NCBI GenBank assembly: GCA_030549495.1
Contig: JAUIRK010000097.1
Location: 839,001-903,000 of the forward strand
DNA from: Nectonema munidae
Taxonomy: Eukaryota > Nematomorpha > Nectonematoida > Nectonematidae
Direction of reading: 5' to 3'
DNA: 64,000 nt
Shown: positions 10,704 through 25,700 of the stretch, one piece after another
How positions within the stretch are numbered: position 1 is the first letter of the stretch
Layout: each line of letters opens with the position of its first letter
Notes under the pieces: model-generated
Database searches by the model: none
Seen by the model: only the letters and a program-made list of their open reading frames with translations
Told to the model about the DNA's origin: nothing
Translations under genes and position numbers: made by a program

Positions 10704-13700
10704 GTATACTTTTTTTAAGATACACATAAATTCGAATTAAGTTCTAATTTTGTAATTTTTGTAAAGATGAATTTAATTTATATTACATTTGTTTGTGTTA
10801 AACTTTTCTTACTAGTCAAGCGTTAATAAATATTATTAGGTAATAAAAAAAGATTCTTTTCTGATTTGTAGATTTAAAATTTAAATGGTTTATATTCTAA
10901 ATCATATTATAATTTGCATTTTTTGTAAATCTATTATTATTACCAACAATAGTTTGGTTTTTGATGGTCTATAATTATTTTTTTCTAATGTTACTTTCTT
11001 TTGATGAAAGTTAAATATTACAAATTATTATAAACATCCTTTTAAATTTTCTATATGAATTAATCAATTTTTAACCCTGCAAAAATAAAATAGGTCAATA
11101 TGTTATGGTATATTATTAATAAATTTTGAGAATAGTAACACATTACAATTATTCAAATATATTTTATTCCAAATAACTAATTCTGTTTTATCCAATTCCA
11201 TTTTAATTATATTAATCTTTCTGAAAGTTTATTATTTGTGTATTTATTAATTCTAGCTAAATTTTCTTGTATCATATTTCCTGTATATTTTTCTATTTTA
11301 GGACCAAATAAGACAGTTGACATATGTGAAACATGTGGTTGCAATTATAAGGATTGTTTTGGGCATATTGGTGATTTGTGTCTTCCATTAAAAGTTTTTA
11401 ATCCACTACTCGTTTCTCCTCTTTTATTGGTAAAGCTTTAAATTTTATAATTTAAATATTTTTTATAATAGTACAATTTTAAAACACTTAAATATTAGAG
11501 TAATAATCGAACTTTCCTTATTTTATGTTTCTGAACGATTATCTTTAGTGTTAAGATCCTTTCTTCAAAAAAATAATACAGTAAAATTTGTGTATAATCG
11601 CCACCGTTGGGACCTGATAAAAGTGGAGCTTATATAGAGATATAGCATCGAAAGTACATCATGCTCTTGTTACTTTTGCGCATACATATAAAATTATTAA
11701 ATTCGTTTGAACAATTAGGTTTATTAAAATAAAACATTTTCAAACAAAAAAATAATTTTAAATTTATTTGATATCTGGACTCTGGAGTGAGCAACAGGTA
11801 AAAATCAGCGATATTTTAAACATTTTTACATAAGTTACTTAAGAAAGTCTCTCATGCTCATTTGTTTCTTTTTCTTAATAATTTCCATGGAAGCAGTTTT
11901 TTCTGCAGACTTACCACGTTCATCAAATAGTCCACTTCACCGGTTTCAAGTGCAAATTGTCTCAGTTTTTCAACCAGTACACTATCCTCGGTCACGTTAG
12001 GCTCTTTCACATTTTCACTCTCTACAGCCTAGATGGACTGATTTTGTCTACGCATATGAATCTTCATACATGGGATAATGTTTAGCGAGTTTGCTTTGAG
12101 AAACAACCTTGACTAATCCATAAGAAATTTTTAAAAATTACCCCAGTAATAGCGGTTATACATGGGGCTTCCTGCCGATTAGGGAGCACAAAATGGTGTC
12201 GGCTGGCGGCCTTAGACATGTGGCGATTCTATAGAAGTCAGCTTAAATGGAAAGTGCATCGTGACTTGACAAAGTTGGCGTTTATAGAGAGGTGGCGTTT
12301 GGACTATGTTTTACTGTACTTTTATTTTTATCTCCTTAGTTCTATTAGGGCTTCTTCATAAATGTTTGATTCCTTATGGCCAAGCCACATGGTACAGTGG
12401 ACTCTGATCGTAGGGGAAATTGGAAATTTCTAGACTTATTTTAATTTTCTAAATTCACTCAATTTAATTTATTTTTAATTTATTTTAAGATTCTCAAATC
12501 AATATGTTTCTTTTGTCATCACAGTACAATACCTATGTACAAATATTTGATACTGCAGACCAAAGTTCATCTTTTAACTCACACAAAGGATCTTTCCATT
12601 ACTGATGAAGTGAATTACTTTTATAACAACCTATTAAAAGACGAAAAATCCAAAGAAAAAATAAATGACCATGTTTTTCTTAGAAAAAGTTTCAGATCTT
12701 TTAAAAGAAAATTTTATTCAAGTTCTTATTTTGATTTTTACTTCTGCCTTTAACTTATTTTATATATTTAATTTTGTTGTATTTTAAAAGCATGTCTTTT
12801 TTAATGAATTTTTCTTCTTTTCCATTGCTTGTTTTTGTTTGTTTAGGCCCATTTATTGTATAAATATAATTTATTAAGTTCGTAGACTAAGTAAATACTA
12901 GATATAAATGGATCAAATATTTATACTCATACTTGATATTTCTTTACTCATCCCACTTATTCTCGAAAGATTTTAAGCGTGGAAATCCACATATGTCGGC
13001 AGTCACCCCACATTGGCCTACCTGCCTTTTGCTATACTTTGATCTATGTTTTATTTATATCTCTAGATTATGTCTAGTTATTTTTATATATATCTCTTAG
13101 TATACACAATTTATGTTTCTTTATGGGCTTTTTCATATTTCTTCTCTCAAGTTAACGTTGATTATATTTATAGCGCATCTATTGCAAATGATCAATTCAT
13201 TTTTTGTTTAGGAAATTATAAAGCCGGAAAAAAATATGGTTTTCTTTCGAGAGCTGTTGTGAAGTCGACTTGTGAGGAACTAGTTTCTCAATTTGTCAGC
13301 GATGTTTTGGCCAGCAACAATTTAATCCTCAAAAAGTGCTCGAATTGCAAAAATAAAGTCCAATCCATTAACTGGACAGAGAATTCAATGATCGTCATTT
13401 GTTACCCTAGAGGCATTTCAAAAAACATAGCCACTCTTCCGTAATAATCATTCATTTTTCCCTATCGAAATAAAATAAATATTTTTGTGTTCGCGTAGCG
13501 TTTATAAAATTTTTGAAGGAAATAATTAATGACTTCCATGATTTTTAATTAAGTGCCGGTTTTTTATCCTGATTTTCTTCCTCTGAAGATTTCATACGTT
13601 TTTACGGTTATGTAGTGCTCTGGCGACCCGATTCTGACCTTGTTAGTAATCAAGCTATCATTAGACATTAAGATTGTTTCCCAAATTGGGAGCGTTCGCG

Positions 13701-16700
13701 TTAGGATTGTATCGATCACTTAGCTGTATTTATATATTTGAAACATGCGAAGGTCCAGGTAGGTTTTGGACTCAGCATCCCGGATGGGCCACGATATCCG
13801 AAAGGATCTGTGCAAACGTCACAAACAATCTGATTTTTAATTAAAGGAATAATTTCAAAAGCTTACTTTAATGCTTGCTTTTTCGTCAAAAATACATTCC
13901 AATGCAGATTAAGAAACTTTTTTAAGTTATATAGCACTTTGAAGCTTTCAATATTTTGCTCTTTTTAGATTCCGCTATAGTTTGCTCTTGTAAAAGAGTT
14001 ATAACTTAGATTAACATTAATTCTTCGATTAACATTAATTTTGCTAATATTCTGGGCTTGCATTTTAATTTTGTTCCTTAGTATTTTAGTAACTTGATCT
14101 TTGTTGCAAATAAAATACAGCGTGAGATCTTATTTAGTTCCTATAATTAGATTGTTTCCATTTGTTATTTCATTGCACTTGTTATGTGTTACACTTACAC
14201 ATTGCAAGGAATACAGATGAAATTTAAAGTAAAAACGATTGTTGTTCATTGCGTGAGAGTTAGAGATAAGTATAGAGACCATTAATTTCTAATCTCATAC
14301 AGAGTGTGTAAAACACTCATAGACACCGTTTCTTAATCTATGGGCCTAATTAATCAGAGTCTTTTTAACAAAAGATTTTGGATCTTTTTTAGGCAAAATT
14401 TAGCGGCCCTTAAACTATTTTTAATTTTGAAATTGTATTTGATCTATTAAAGAAATGTTCGAGTATTAATCTAAACATTTTAAGAAAAATTAATAAAGAT
14501 AATTTTTAAATTCAAGAGCCAAAAAAGGTTATTGAGGCTGAAATTTGGCCCATATGTGGTAATATTTGCCCAGGTGTGTTGTAAAGCTTTCCAACATAAG
14601 AACAGTCTTAAAACTTTGTCAAACTTTCGATTGAATATGTTTGTGGATTATAATGAAATGATCTTTTTTATACGATCAACATTAAAACATAGTAAGATTG
14701 ATATGCTAAATTATGTGTTTAATGTGTTCTTGCTATAATTTACATAAGAATACAATTCAGTTTAATCATCTCAAAAGCTTTCCAACATAAGAACAGTCTT
14801 AAAACTTTGTCAAACTTTCGATTGAATATGTTTGTGGATTATAATGAAATGATCTTTTTTATACGATCAACAGTAAAACATAGTAAGATTGATATGCTAA
14901 ATTATGTGTTTAATGTGTTCTTGCTATAATTTACATAAGAATACAATTCAGTTTAATCATCTCAAAAGCTTTCCAACATAAGAACAGTCTTAAAACTTTG
15001 TCAAACTATCGATTGAATATGTTTGTGGATTATAATGAAATGATCTTTTTTATACGATCAACATTAAAACATAGTAAGATTGATATGCTAAATTATTTGT
15101 TTAATGTGTTCTTGCTATAATTTACATAAGAATACAATTCAGTTTAATCATCTCAAAAGCTTTCCAACATAAGAACAGTCTTAAAACTTTGTCAAACTTT
15201 CGATTGAATATGTTTGTGGATTATAATGAAATGATCTTTTTTATACGATCAACAGTAAAACATAGTAAGATTGATATGCTAAATTATGTGTTTAATGTGT
15301 TCTTGCTATAATTTACATAAGAATACAATTCAGTTTAATCATCTCAAAAGCTTTCCAACATAAGAACAGTCTTAAAACTTTGTCAAACTTTCGATTGAAT
15401 ATGTTTGTGGATTATAATGAAATGATCTTTTTTATACGATCAACAGTAAAACATAGTAAGATTGATATGCTAAATTATGTGTTTAATGTGTTCTTGCTAT
15501 AATTTACATAAGAATACAATTCAGTTTAATCATCTCAAAAGCTTTCCAACATAAGAACAGTCTTAAAACTTTGTCAAACTTTCGATTGAATATGTTTGTG
15601 GATTATAATGAAATGATCTTTTTTATACGATCAACATTAAAACATAGTAAGATTGATATGCTAAAATCATCTCAAAAACGTGTCCTTAATACCAAAGATG
15701 TCCAATATTTTTACCCTTATAAATATCCCTATTTGTGTTTAAGCTTTCTGTACTCGTAACGTTCTAACTTTTATTTAACATATCTATAAAAAATGGTTCT
15801 TCTAACGTTCCTATTTTTGAGGTGTCCTTACTACTGAGGTGTCTCTAACTATAGGTTTTATGTGTCAAAGTCTAAGTCCAATTGTGTAAAAGTTTACACC
15901 GTTTTCACATGTTAAAATCTGCGCTTAGAGTCAGGTAATTACTATTTGCTTATATCAAAGTGAATTTGCTCTGCCAGTGATGTATAATAACTGTTAATTA
16001 CTCATTTCATCTCGAAGTGTCATTTTTTGATTACAAAACAAATTTGATCTTTTGAAACTAAGGAACGATAAAAAAAATAGTGATTTTTTTATTTTGTTTA
16101 TATTAAATTTTAAATATAATATTGCTCCTATAACCGACTCAGAATATAAAATACAAACGAGTAAGCTACGAACAAAGTGTCATGGAGGATTTTTGTATGT
16201 GACAATTCTATACAGTGTACCGTATTTTGTAATTATTGTTTTGCAATTTTTTTTGATATTAAGAAAATAGCCTATTCATAGTGATGGCGCATTCCTTCAC
16301 AATTTCAAAAATAGTGCTAACCCTTGAAAATATTCATTTTTCATTGACAAAATGTTCTCAAAGTATTGAACTTCGGGTGTCGCAAAATTCGCTTGTGGCG
16401 AAGTATTTAGTCTGTTTCCTCAACTTCGACCTCAGAGGATTTGCTGAAATATTTATGGCTTTTGTTTAAAACATGCTAATCTGCTTTATTCGTATACAAG
16501 GGATTCAAAAGTCGCTATAAATTTGTTTATTTTTATCATGAGAACAGTGTATTTATGTAACCGGCTAACATGCTTACAATTAATTCTTCAAATTTAATGC
16601 TTTAAGTAAAATATTACCTTTAATGCTATATATGTTTTGCAATTTATATAAATAATGTTCAATTTAGCTGCTCTTCTCCAATAATTAAATTCTTCAAAGA

Positions 16701-19700
16701 AATCAAGAAAATGTAATTTATGGTTATGTTTCAAATTTCGAACTTGTTAACGACAAGGATAATAATCAAAGGATATTTAATGTAATGAAGAAGATTCGTA
16801 TTAAAAAGCATTAATTAACTCAGACGATTTTATTTTTTGTTAATAAATTCATTTTCCACTGTATTTCAATTCTTGAACAACCCTTTATTTATTCAAAGGT
16901 TAGGACATTTTTTAGTTAGATATAATTATTTAATTTTTTCTCCAATGTTCCGTGAGTAAGTAAAAGTGTAGAAGTTTGGAGGTAGACTTTATGCTATTTT
17001 ATATTTTCATTAATGAGTAGATTAATACATTTGATGGAATTCATTACTTTATTCAATTAGTATAATTAATAACTTAGTGTACTAGAATGTGAGTAAGTTT
17101 TTCTAGACACCTTGCAAAATAAAGTTCTACCAAAATAGATACTATTGTTTTTTACATTTATATCTCTTTATGACTATTGTAGAGCATTACCAAATTTAAT
17201 ATTGAAAAATGATTTAATCCTTGCAATTGATTCAACTTTGTAACATGTGTGTTGCTCTCAAGATTATTCACACACTTTATGTAGTGTTTGTTCACTCGAT
17301 GCATGAAGTGGGCCATGTTTCTGGAGCAAGGTACGATTAAGACACCCATGTGCCAAAAAATTAAAATAGTTTACTTTAAATATAATTTGATTGAAAAAAG
17401 GGGAGATTCTGGTCTTCAATGGGTTAAAAACTATAAAATCTTATGGGCCCTAGGCCACAAAACCCTAAGATTTTCGTCTTTAATCCTGTAAACAAAATAT
17501 GTTAATAGTTGAACACAAATTCTGTATCTAGTTTTTTTACTAACAGTCAACCATACTTACTCAATTTGATCCCAGAAAAATGACTTATTAATTTGATATA
17601 AAAGTTTGAATCAAGAAATCGTATACTTCATGCTGTTCTAAACAAATGGGTTAATTGAATGTTAATGAAAAACTGAGTTTTTTATCAGCAAGAAATGATA
17701 GTCGTGGCTGTAGGCAACAAAGTTTGGGACTATTTTCCAACTGTAAGGGCTTTCTCTTTTGGCAAATAGAATGAAAAACCCGTAAAAACAACGTTTTTTA
17801 GTCATTTAGTTTAGATTGCCATTAAAAATATTTATTTATATTAGAGTTTAGTACAACATAGTTATGACAACCAAGTAATTATTATTTAAGATTAACAATA
17901 CCGTAAGGTGGAGGAATTGAACTCTACAATACTCAAATACGAATGCATCATCATTTATGTCTTAGGAGCTTAGGGGTTTTTTCTAGATATTTTGTTAATA
18001 AAACGAGGTTTCTTCAACAACCCAAACCAGATTTCAACTAGAACAAAAGATGATTAACCTTGAGTATTACTAATTACTACTTATATACCTTTTATAGACT
18101 TACGTTAATATTTATAGTAACTAAGAAACCAACTAAGCTGTAGACGAAATCTTTTTTTGTTGGTGACATGTCATTTTGGATGTCCACAAAATCCAGATTT
18201 TCCGAGCCCGCCTTCACTGATGCAACAGAAGAAGGATTTTGTATTTTTCTAATTAATGATAGATGCAATGGTGCTGCAGACGTAGCATCTACTCCATCCT
18301 TCTTCACAACGCCAACGATTGAAGGATATCAGTATCTGTGTGCGGATGAAGCTTGCTATCACTTGAAGCTAGTCTGGGAGAATGGCTACTCAGACCTGTA
18401 CTCCACTCTCTTCAAATTCCTCGCCTCATTTTCACATCCATCCTCACAAACTTTGAGCAAGGATACCACATTTTCTTCCTATGAAGTCTTCTTTCTCAAA
18501 TCCCTTATTATTCCTCCCAACAGATTTAGACCTGTATTTTTCTTTTTTTCTTAATTCTTCTTTGCAGAGCTTTGCAACCCCATATGTCACAGCGCTTTAA
18601 TGTACCCTAAATATTCCGTATATTTGTTGTCGCCTTCTGATCGACTATTTGTCCTGAACTCGCTATCACTCCATTTTTATAAAGCTTCATATTAAAAAAA
18701 TATCTAATATCTAATTTAATAGCTGTAAAGAATAAGGTGTGTTGGTAGGGAAGAGGGAAAATATTTTGATATTAGTCAAGTTAATATCAAAGTTATGACA
18801 TGTCTTATTATTAATAATAACAAGTATTCTCTTTTTAATTTTTGAAAGATGTGACTTGTCATGCGTGATTTTTTGTTTTAACACCAAGCAGTAGGTACCT
18901 CCTCAGTTTCTGCATTGATTTTACGAAAAGCATGCGGTTTAGATGCTTTTTTCTTCACAAGAAAAATTTTCAAATTCACCAAACATGTTGCAAACTAAAA
19001 GTATGGTTAATATTTCTTGTGATTTTTTGGCGTGTCAGTCAGAAACAAGAAACATAAAGTTCGATCCGGTAAAACATGATAAAAATGTTATTTCATCCAC
19101 ATTCTAAATGTCCTTTTCTCCATACCGATCACACATTTGTGCAGATCTTTTTTTCAATCAGTAAAAGTAGAGGTATCAGCGCATCCTTTTTCTCCACAAA
19201 CCCTTTTGAAATCAATGCTGTGTTAAACCGCACCAACTAGCCATTAGAACATTTAAATTCGTTAGGCATTGTCTTGTAGCAATTTGTCAGGCTTTTTCTT
19301 TCAAAAATGACCACGAAATTGGAATATTGAACCAACTTGGGTCTAGCCTTTTTGTATAATTCTGTGAGTTTATAATGACTTTTACCTGAACTATTCTAAT
19401 GGGTTTAATTTTTTCTTCAATTCTCAAGTCAACAATTGATTTTTTGCTTGTGACATTAAAATATTCTTTTGCTAAATTTAGTTATTCTGAATAAAACTTT
19501 TTTTATTATAAAAATGCTAATTATATTAAATTGTCAGTGCTTAATAATAATAGATAACAATGTTGGCATTTAGGAGGTTTTTACGTTTTTTTAAAATTTA
19601 GACCAAAAAATGACCCTATTTCTAAATATGGCCGCAATTAAGCGACCACAATTCTATAAAATGAAGTTAAATTTTTTAGACAAGTGACTGTATTAAAGGT

Positions 19701-22700
19701 ATGTCTGCTCTAGAGACGTTATACTGTATAGTGTCATTCTTTATAAAATCCAAAATTCGTTTATTACTTAAAAATTGATTTATTTATAAACAACTCTTCG
19801 AAGAACAAAATTATTTTTTTCTATACTAAAGGAATCATGTTAAAACATCAAATTAGTTATATATTAATATTGATTTTGTTCTGATACAACCACTAACCAT
19901 TTTCATTTAAACTACGTTTTATTCTTCCTTGGAACGAACTAATTTATACAAAAAGATCCGATTTTTCATTCTAAATTTTATTTTTCTAAGAACGGAGTAT
20001 AGTTGAAGATAACAACATTTGCAATGCGTATACACGATTTCTTTGTGTTTTGCCACTGTTTATCACAGCTTTCAAATTTATTTTTTTCCCAATAGCTACT
20101 TCTAAGTAAGCAAATCTTAAACATATTTTTAATATGGTTGATATAAATATAGGCACATACATATGGGATACATAGATATCTTTTAATTTTGGTTCTTTTT
20201 GCACTTAAATGATATTTATTAACAACCTAATATCGTTGTAGAAAAATGATAATTCTAAAAAATTGATAAACTAGATTTATTGATAAAAATCAAAATTAGG
20301 CAAATTATTTAATATTTTGTTGCAAATCTACACTTGTCAATCACTCCTTATAAATGTTTAATTCATATTGAAATAAACTTTTGACATAACCTAGCAGTTT
20401 TTTAAGCCATTCTTGTTTGGAAAATTCTTTAAAATCATTCTAATATTGTCCGTTTCTTGTATAAACCATATTTTTTAAATTTTGCTCAACAGAATTGAGA
20501 TCAGGTGATTGACGTGGCCACTGTAAAATATCTTTTTTTTTCTTTCTCATTTTAGAGGTATCGTAAGGATGGATCGTTCTCCTTTTGAAAGATACGATTG
20601 TTTTTGAGTTTAAGCAATCCAGCAGAGATCTTATTTTTATTTCTTAATCATGCCACAATATATTTGCTTACCATAAGGAATTCAGTAACTGAGGATGAAA
20701 AAAACATCAATTCATCATGCTTCTATGTTCGTATAGTGACTCAACTATTGTAAGCTTCATTCTTTTTTTCAAACATTTCTTGATAACTTTTTTCCAAAAA
20801 TTCAATTTTAGTCTGATCTGACCATAAAGCATTGCCCTCTTGTAGGCAGTTAGCAAAATTCAATCTAGCTTGAATATGTTTTTTTGGTAGCAATGGACTT
20901 TTTCATTGCTTTCAAGAATGCGGATCGTCTTAGTGTAATACTCTACCAACGGTATCCTTTCCTAATTCTCTTCCCATCATTTGAATCTTTTTGTTAATAG
21001 AATTATATTATTTACACATACCAATTATATCTCTGACTGCGCCAATTTGTATTTGGACTCTAGCACTTATTTTTCTGTATCCCAAAGCATCATTATGCGC
21101 TCAACAACCACTTTATCGATATCCTAATACAGATGTTTAATTTTTACCATGATAAAAATTGAATTACCCGCAAAAGCAAAATTGGATGTGGAAAAGTGAA
21201 AATTAGAATGTGATACAATTTTTTGATCAAGATATTATTCAAATGAGTGTTTGAGATGTGATATATAAATATGATATATATATATGTTACAGGGAAATTG
21301 CGAAATTAGGGATTTCATGAAACACCTAAAATTTTTAGTAACTTTATGAATTACTGTTTCACTTAGGGATTTCATAAATTACCCAAAATTTTCAGGGATT
21401 CCGCGTATTTACTGAAAACAAAGGCGTTTTATTACACTAGTTTGCTGAATACAATAGTAATGTGTGAGAATATGAAAAAATCCCTAAAAGTGGTTTGTTT
21501 ATAGATTCTTAAGCATCATTAGTATAGATAAAGGTTAAAACTGAAATATGACCCCTGATAGTGAACCTAATTAATATTTCATATTTACTGAATATTCTTT
21601 TTAAACTACACACAAATCTAAAATAGTTTTAGAACATGAAACCCTTCGCGTTCCTAAAAATTTTTTATATCGCGATTAACTTTAATTTTTAATTTAATTG
21701 CTTTGTTAAATCAATTGATAAAAATGAAAAACGAGAAAAATAAAAAGTATTAATTTTTATTTCGACAAGTAAAACTACTATGACATCTACTACAGTCATG
21801 TCTCATTAATCCGGCCATGTTGGTTTCAACCTAAAATCGACCGGATACTAAAGAACCGGACTAATGAATCAAGAATCTCTTTGAGAGGAAACAGGACAAA
21901 TCTAAGTGGAGTTTGAAGTTTGTCTAGGGTTGAAAGGTAGTTATTCCGCGATAAATACGGTTCTAGGAGAAGCATTGAATGTGGAGAAGAATTGAACATT
22001 TTTCTTTTTTTTGATCTTGCCGCATTTGATGCATATGGTTTGCTTTCTACGCAAGAAGCATTTATTTTCCTCATCACTTCACTGCCACACATCGCATAAT
22101 CACTTCTCACATCACATTTTCACACTTATTCACTTCGCAACTTACATCACTTATTATTCACTCATTTTCTTCACTATCACAGAATGATAAATATTATATT
22201 ATGTTGAAATGAATTATGTTTTTGTATATTATATTGTGTTGAAAATATTGTGATAAATATTATATTGTGTTGAAAAGCTACAAAATAATTAGTGTGGAAG
22301 GGGAAAGGCAGACAATTTTTAAGTTGAACACTAATTACTTTTAGAAATAATTATTTAGTAAATAAACTAATATTTATATTTTTTACCGTATGATTAAAAT
22401 ATTTAATTTTGAGAATAATTTTAATTGAAAAATTTTATATACTTGTTTTAGTTAATTATATTACCAATATTGTAGTGTTTTCAAGTATTTAATTTTTATT
22501 TTATTTTATCATGTTATGTCTATGAAACAAAGTAAAAGGACTTAAGTTAAAAAACTCACTAAACGCAGTTGCAAAAAACAATTTTTGTTATTTTTTGGTT
22601 AAACTTTTTCCTTTAACATAAATAGTTTTAAATTCATTTCAACCTATATATTGAATATAGGTTATAAATATTTTAAAAAATAATAGTTTGTTTTTTTAAA

Positions 22701-25700
22701 AATAATTAAAATATTTTATACTAATTTTTCATTTTTTTAAAATAATATTATAAAAAGTATTTGTTTGGCTAAAAATGTAAAAAATTATTTTATTTTAATA
22801 AAAAAATATAAATATAAAAGAATATAAAAATAATATAAAAAATATAATAGATATAAAATAAATATAAAATAGTATTAGTTTAAAATAGTTGACATTCTAA
22901 AGCTAGGTCTTCTATTTAAAATAGAAAAATCTAAAATATATGTATCTTGAATTTCTTCCAAATCAAGATTTTTAGACAAACATATGAAGAAATTCTGTTG
23001 AGAAAAAGATGCACATTTTTGTCATCATTGTATTCTTCATATATTCTCTCAAGTTGCTTTTCTTTTTCCTCTTTTTTTCTTACTTCCGCCACTCCCACAA
23101 TATCCAGAGTCAACAGCTTCAATTTCTGTCATATCTTTCCACAATTTTTCTTCACAATTTATAAAAAAGAAAAAACTTCCCAAACATTTGTTCTTTCTTG
23201 AGGTAAGCAAGATTTCATACTAAAAATTTTAAAGATAAAAGTAAAAATCTAAAACAAATCAAAATTTATTCAACCTGTTGTGAAAACCTTCACAGTGGTT
23301 ATTAGTTCTCACTTTCCTTTTATACACGTTCCAACTTTTCAAATCATTTAAATTAAACCACGTGGTTTCAAAATATAGGAAAAATTCTTCGATATTAAAA
23401 ACATTCATTAAACTTTTGATTTTTCTATACACTACTTTAACCTAAAATTTAAAAAAATATATAAAGATTACAATTATAAATAAAATTAAAAAAATTATTC
23501 TTGTATAGTTAAAAAAAATATCTGAACATATAATATGAATTAAAATAAAAAGTACTTCAGGAGGTGGAAGAAAAGCAAGAGCAAGTAAAAATTTGATATA
23601 CTTGCGAAATGATTCGCTTGTTGAGTATAATCTTCCATAACCTAAGGCTTTGACTTTTCTATAAATACTTTGGGAAAAATGAAAATAGCAGCCTGTAAAT
23701 TGTGCATTTGGAAATTTTTAAAAAAAAATTTTATATTATAGTTTTAGTAAAAATTTTATGTAAAAAAACTTTTTTATTAGCAGATAAAATAGCACTTTCA
23801 TAATCGGATGTAATAGTCTTTACTTGAGAAACATTAACATGTAACTTTAAAACTTTATAAATTTCTCTTAAATAAAATGCAACAATGTTAAACCAAAAAA
23901 TTAGAAATGATAAATAAAACCTGTAAGTTTCTTCTTTTTTATCACAAGCCTGTGAATACAAAATAGGTAGCTGTACTTTATTGTGGAAAGTATGAATTGT
24001 TACGATTTGAAGAAACATGTCTGGTGATTTTTTGAAAGTACCATCAATATAAATATTTTCGATTGTTGTAACTTGATTTAAATAATTAAAAATTTTGCCA
24101 TGAAATACTATGAGCCTTTTATTTGATGGAACATATTTGTCCAGTTGTAAAAATGGTACCCCATTTATTGTTTGGTATTTTTCGGGGATTGTAAAGGTAA
24201 TCAATTTTGGGGGATTTAATCTTTTTTTTATTGTATCGAATTCTTCGGAGAATTGTTTGTCTTGATGATGTACTTTCTCTATCATCCTGAGTTAAGATTG
24301 ACAAGTTATCTCTAAAAAAATTTTTTTAATTAAAAGTTATATTTCTTCAAAAAAGATATTTGATTTTTCTATTGAATTCAGCCACTCTTTCATTTATTTT
24401 ATCATGATTGTGTGATACAATTTTGAGTGGTGTCATGGCTGCATTTTTTTGTAGATAATTCTTCCTTAAATTTGTAATAAATTAAAAAAATCCCTCATAA
24501 TAAAACTTATATAATAACAATGTGTTATTGATCACTACTCTCATAAACCTATAATTTTTAGAAGTAAAAATACAAAAAAATTAGAAAAATAAAATTTAAA
24601 TAAGCAAAAAACCAATCTATCTAATAATTATTATTTATAAAGTAAGATTACATTATTTAAAAAAAAATTAATTATTTTTTAACATTTTAATAAAAAAACT
24701 ATCATATATTTTATTGAGTTTATAAAAAAATTGTTTAATTGCAAAGTATCTAACGTTTTCAGATGTAAAAATAGTTATATTAAACTTTCAAACTGTTCTA
24801 AACGTAATTCTAAGCATGTATTCAAATAGAATTTAAAAAAACTCAATTTATAAAAAATCAAAAAACTATTTATTTAATTAGTGCTAGAGTAAATATGAAA
24901 ATTTTATTAAAGTTAATATAAAAATAGCTTCAAAAATTAACTTGAAATAAAAAAGTTTACCTGGACACGATGGTCTTGTACAATAATAATGTAAAGTACT
25001 AAAAAACTCTTTTTTTTAAATATAAGTAATCTTCAATAAGCATCTTCAAATGAAACAAATTAAGAAAGAAAAAAATAAAGCAAGAAAAAAAATAATTATA
25101 AAGCAATAAAGAGTTATGAAAATAATGATAGTGAGAAGTGAGGTATAGTAAAACATGTGTGGTAGTGAAGTGATGAGGAAAATAAATGCTTCTTTTATTA
25201 GTAGCAAACCATATGCTTCAAATGCGGCAAAATCAAAAAAAAGAAAAATGTTCAGTTCAGACACTTAAAAATTGTCTTCCTTTCCCCTTCCACACTAATT
25301 ATTGTGAATAAGTGTGAAAATGTGATGTGAAAAGTGATTATGCGATGTGTGGCAGTGAAGTGATGAGGAAAATAAATGCTTCTTGCGTAGAAAGCAAACC
25401 ATACGCATCAAATGCGGCAAGATCAAAAAGAAAGAAAAATGTTCAATTCTTCTCCACATTCAATGCTTCTCCGTTTACCATAAATACAACGGTATCTGGA
25501 TTGTTATGAATAAAATTAAATTTTATTAACGTAAAGTAATGCCACTTTACAAATGCATGACATGATTAAGAAATAAAAATAAGATAAATAAAAGGCGTAA
25601 TAAAACGCCTTTGTTTTCAGTAAATACGCGGAATCCCTGAAAATTTTAGGTAATTTATGAAATCCCTAAGTGAAACAGTAATTTCATAAAGTTACTAAAA

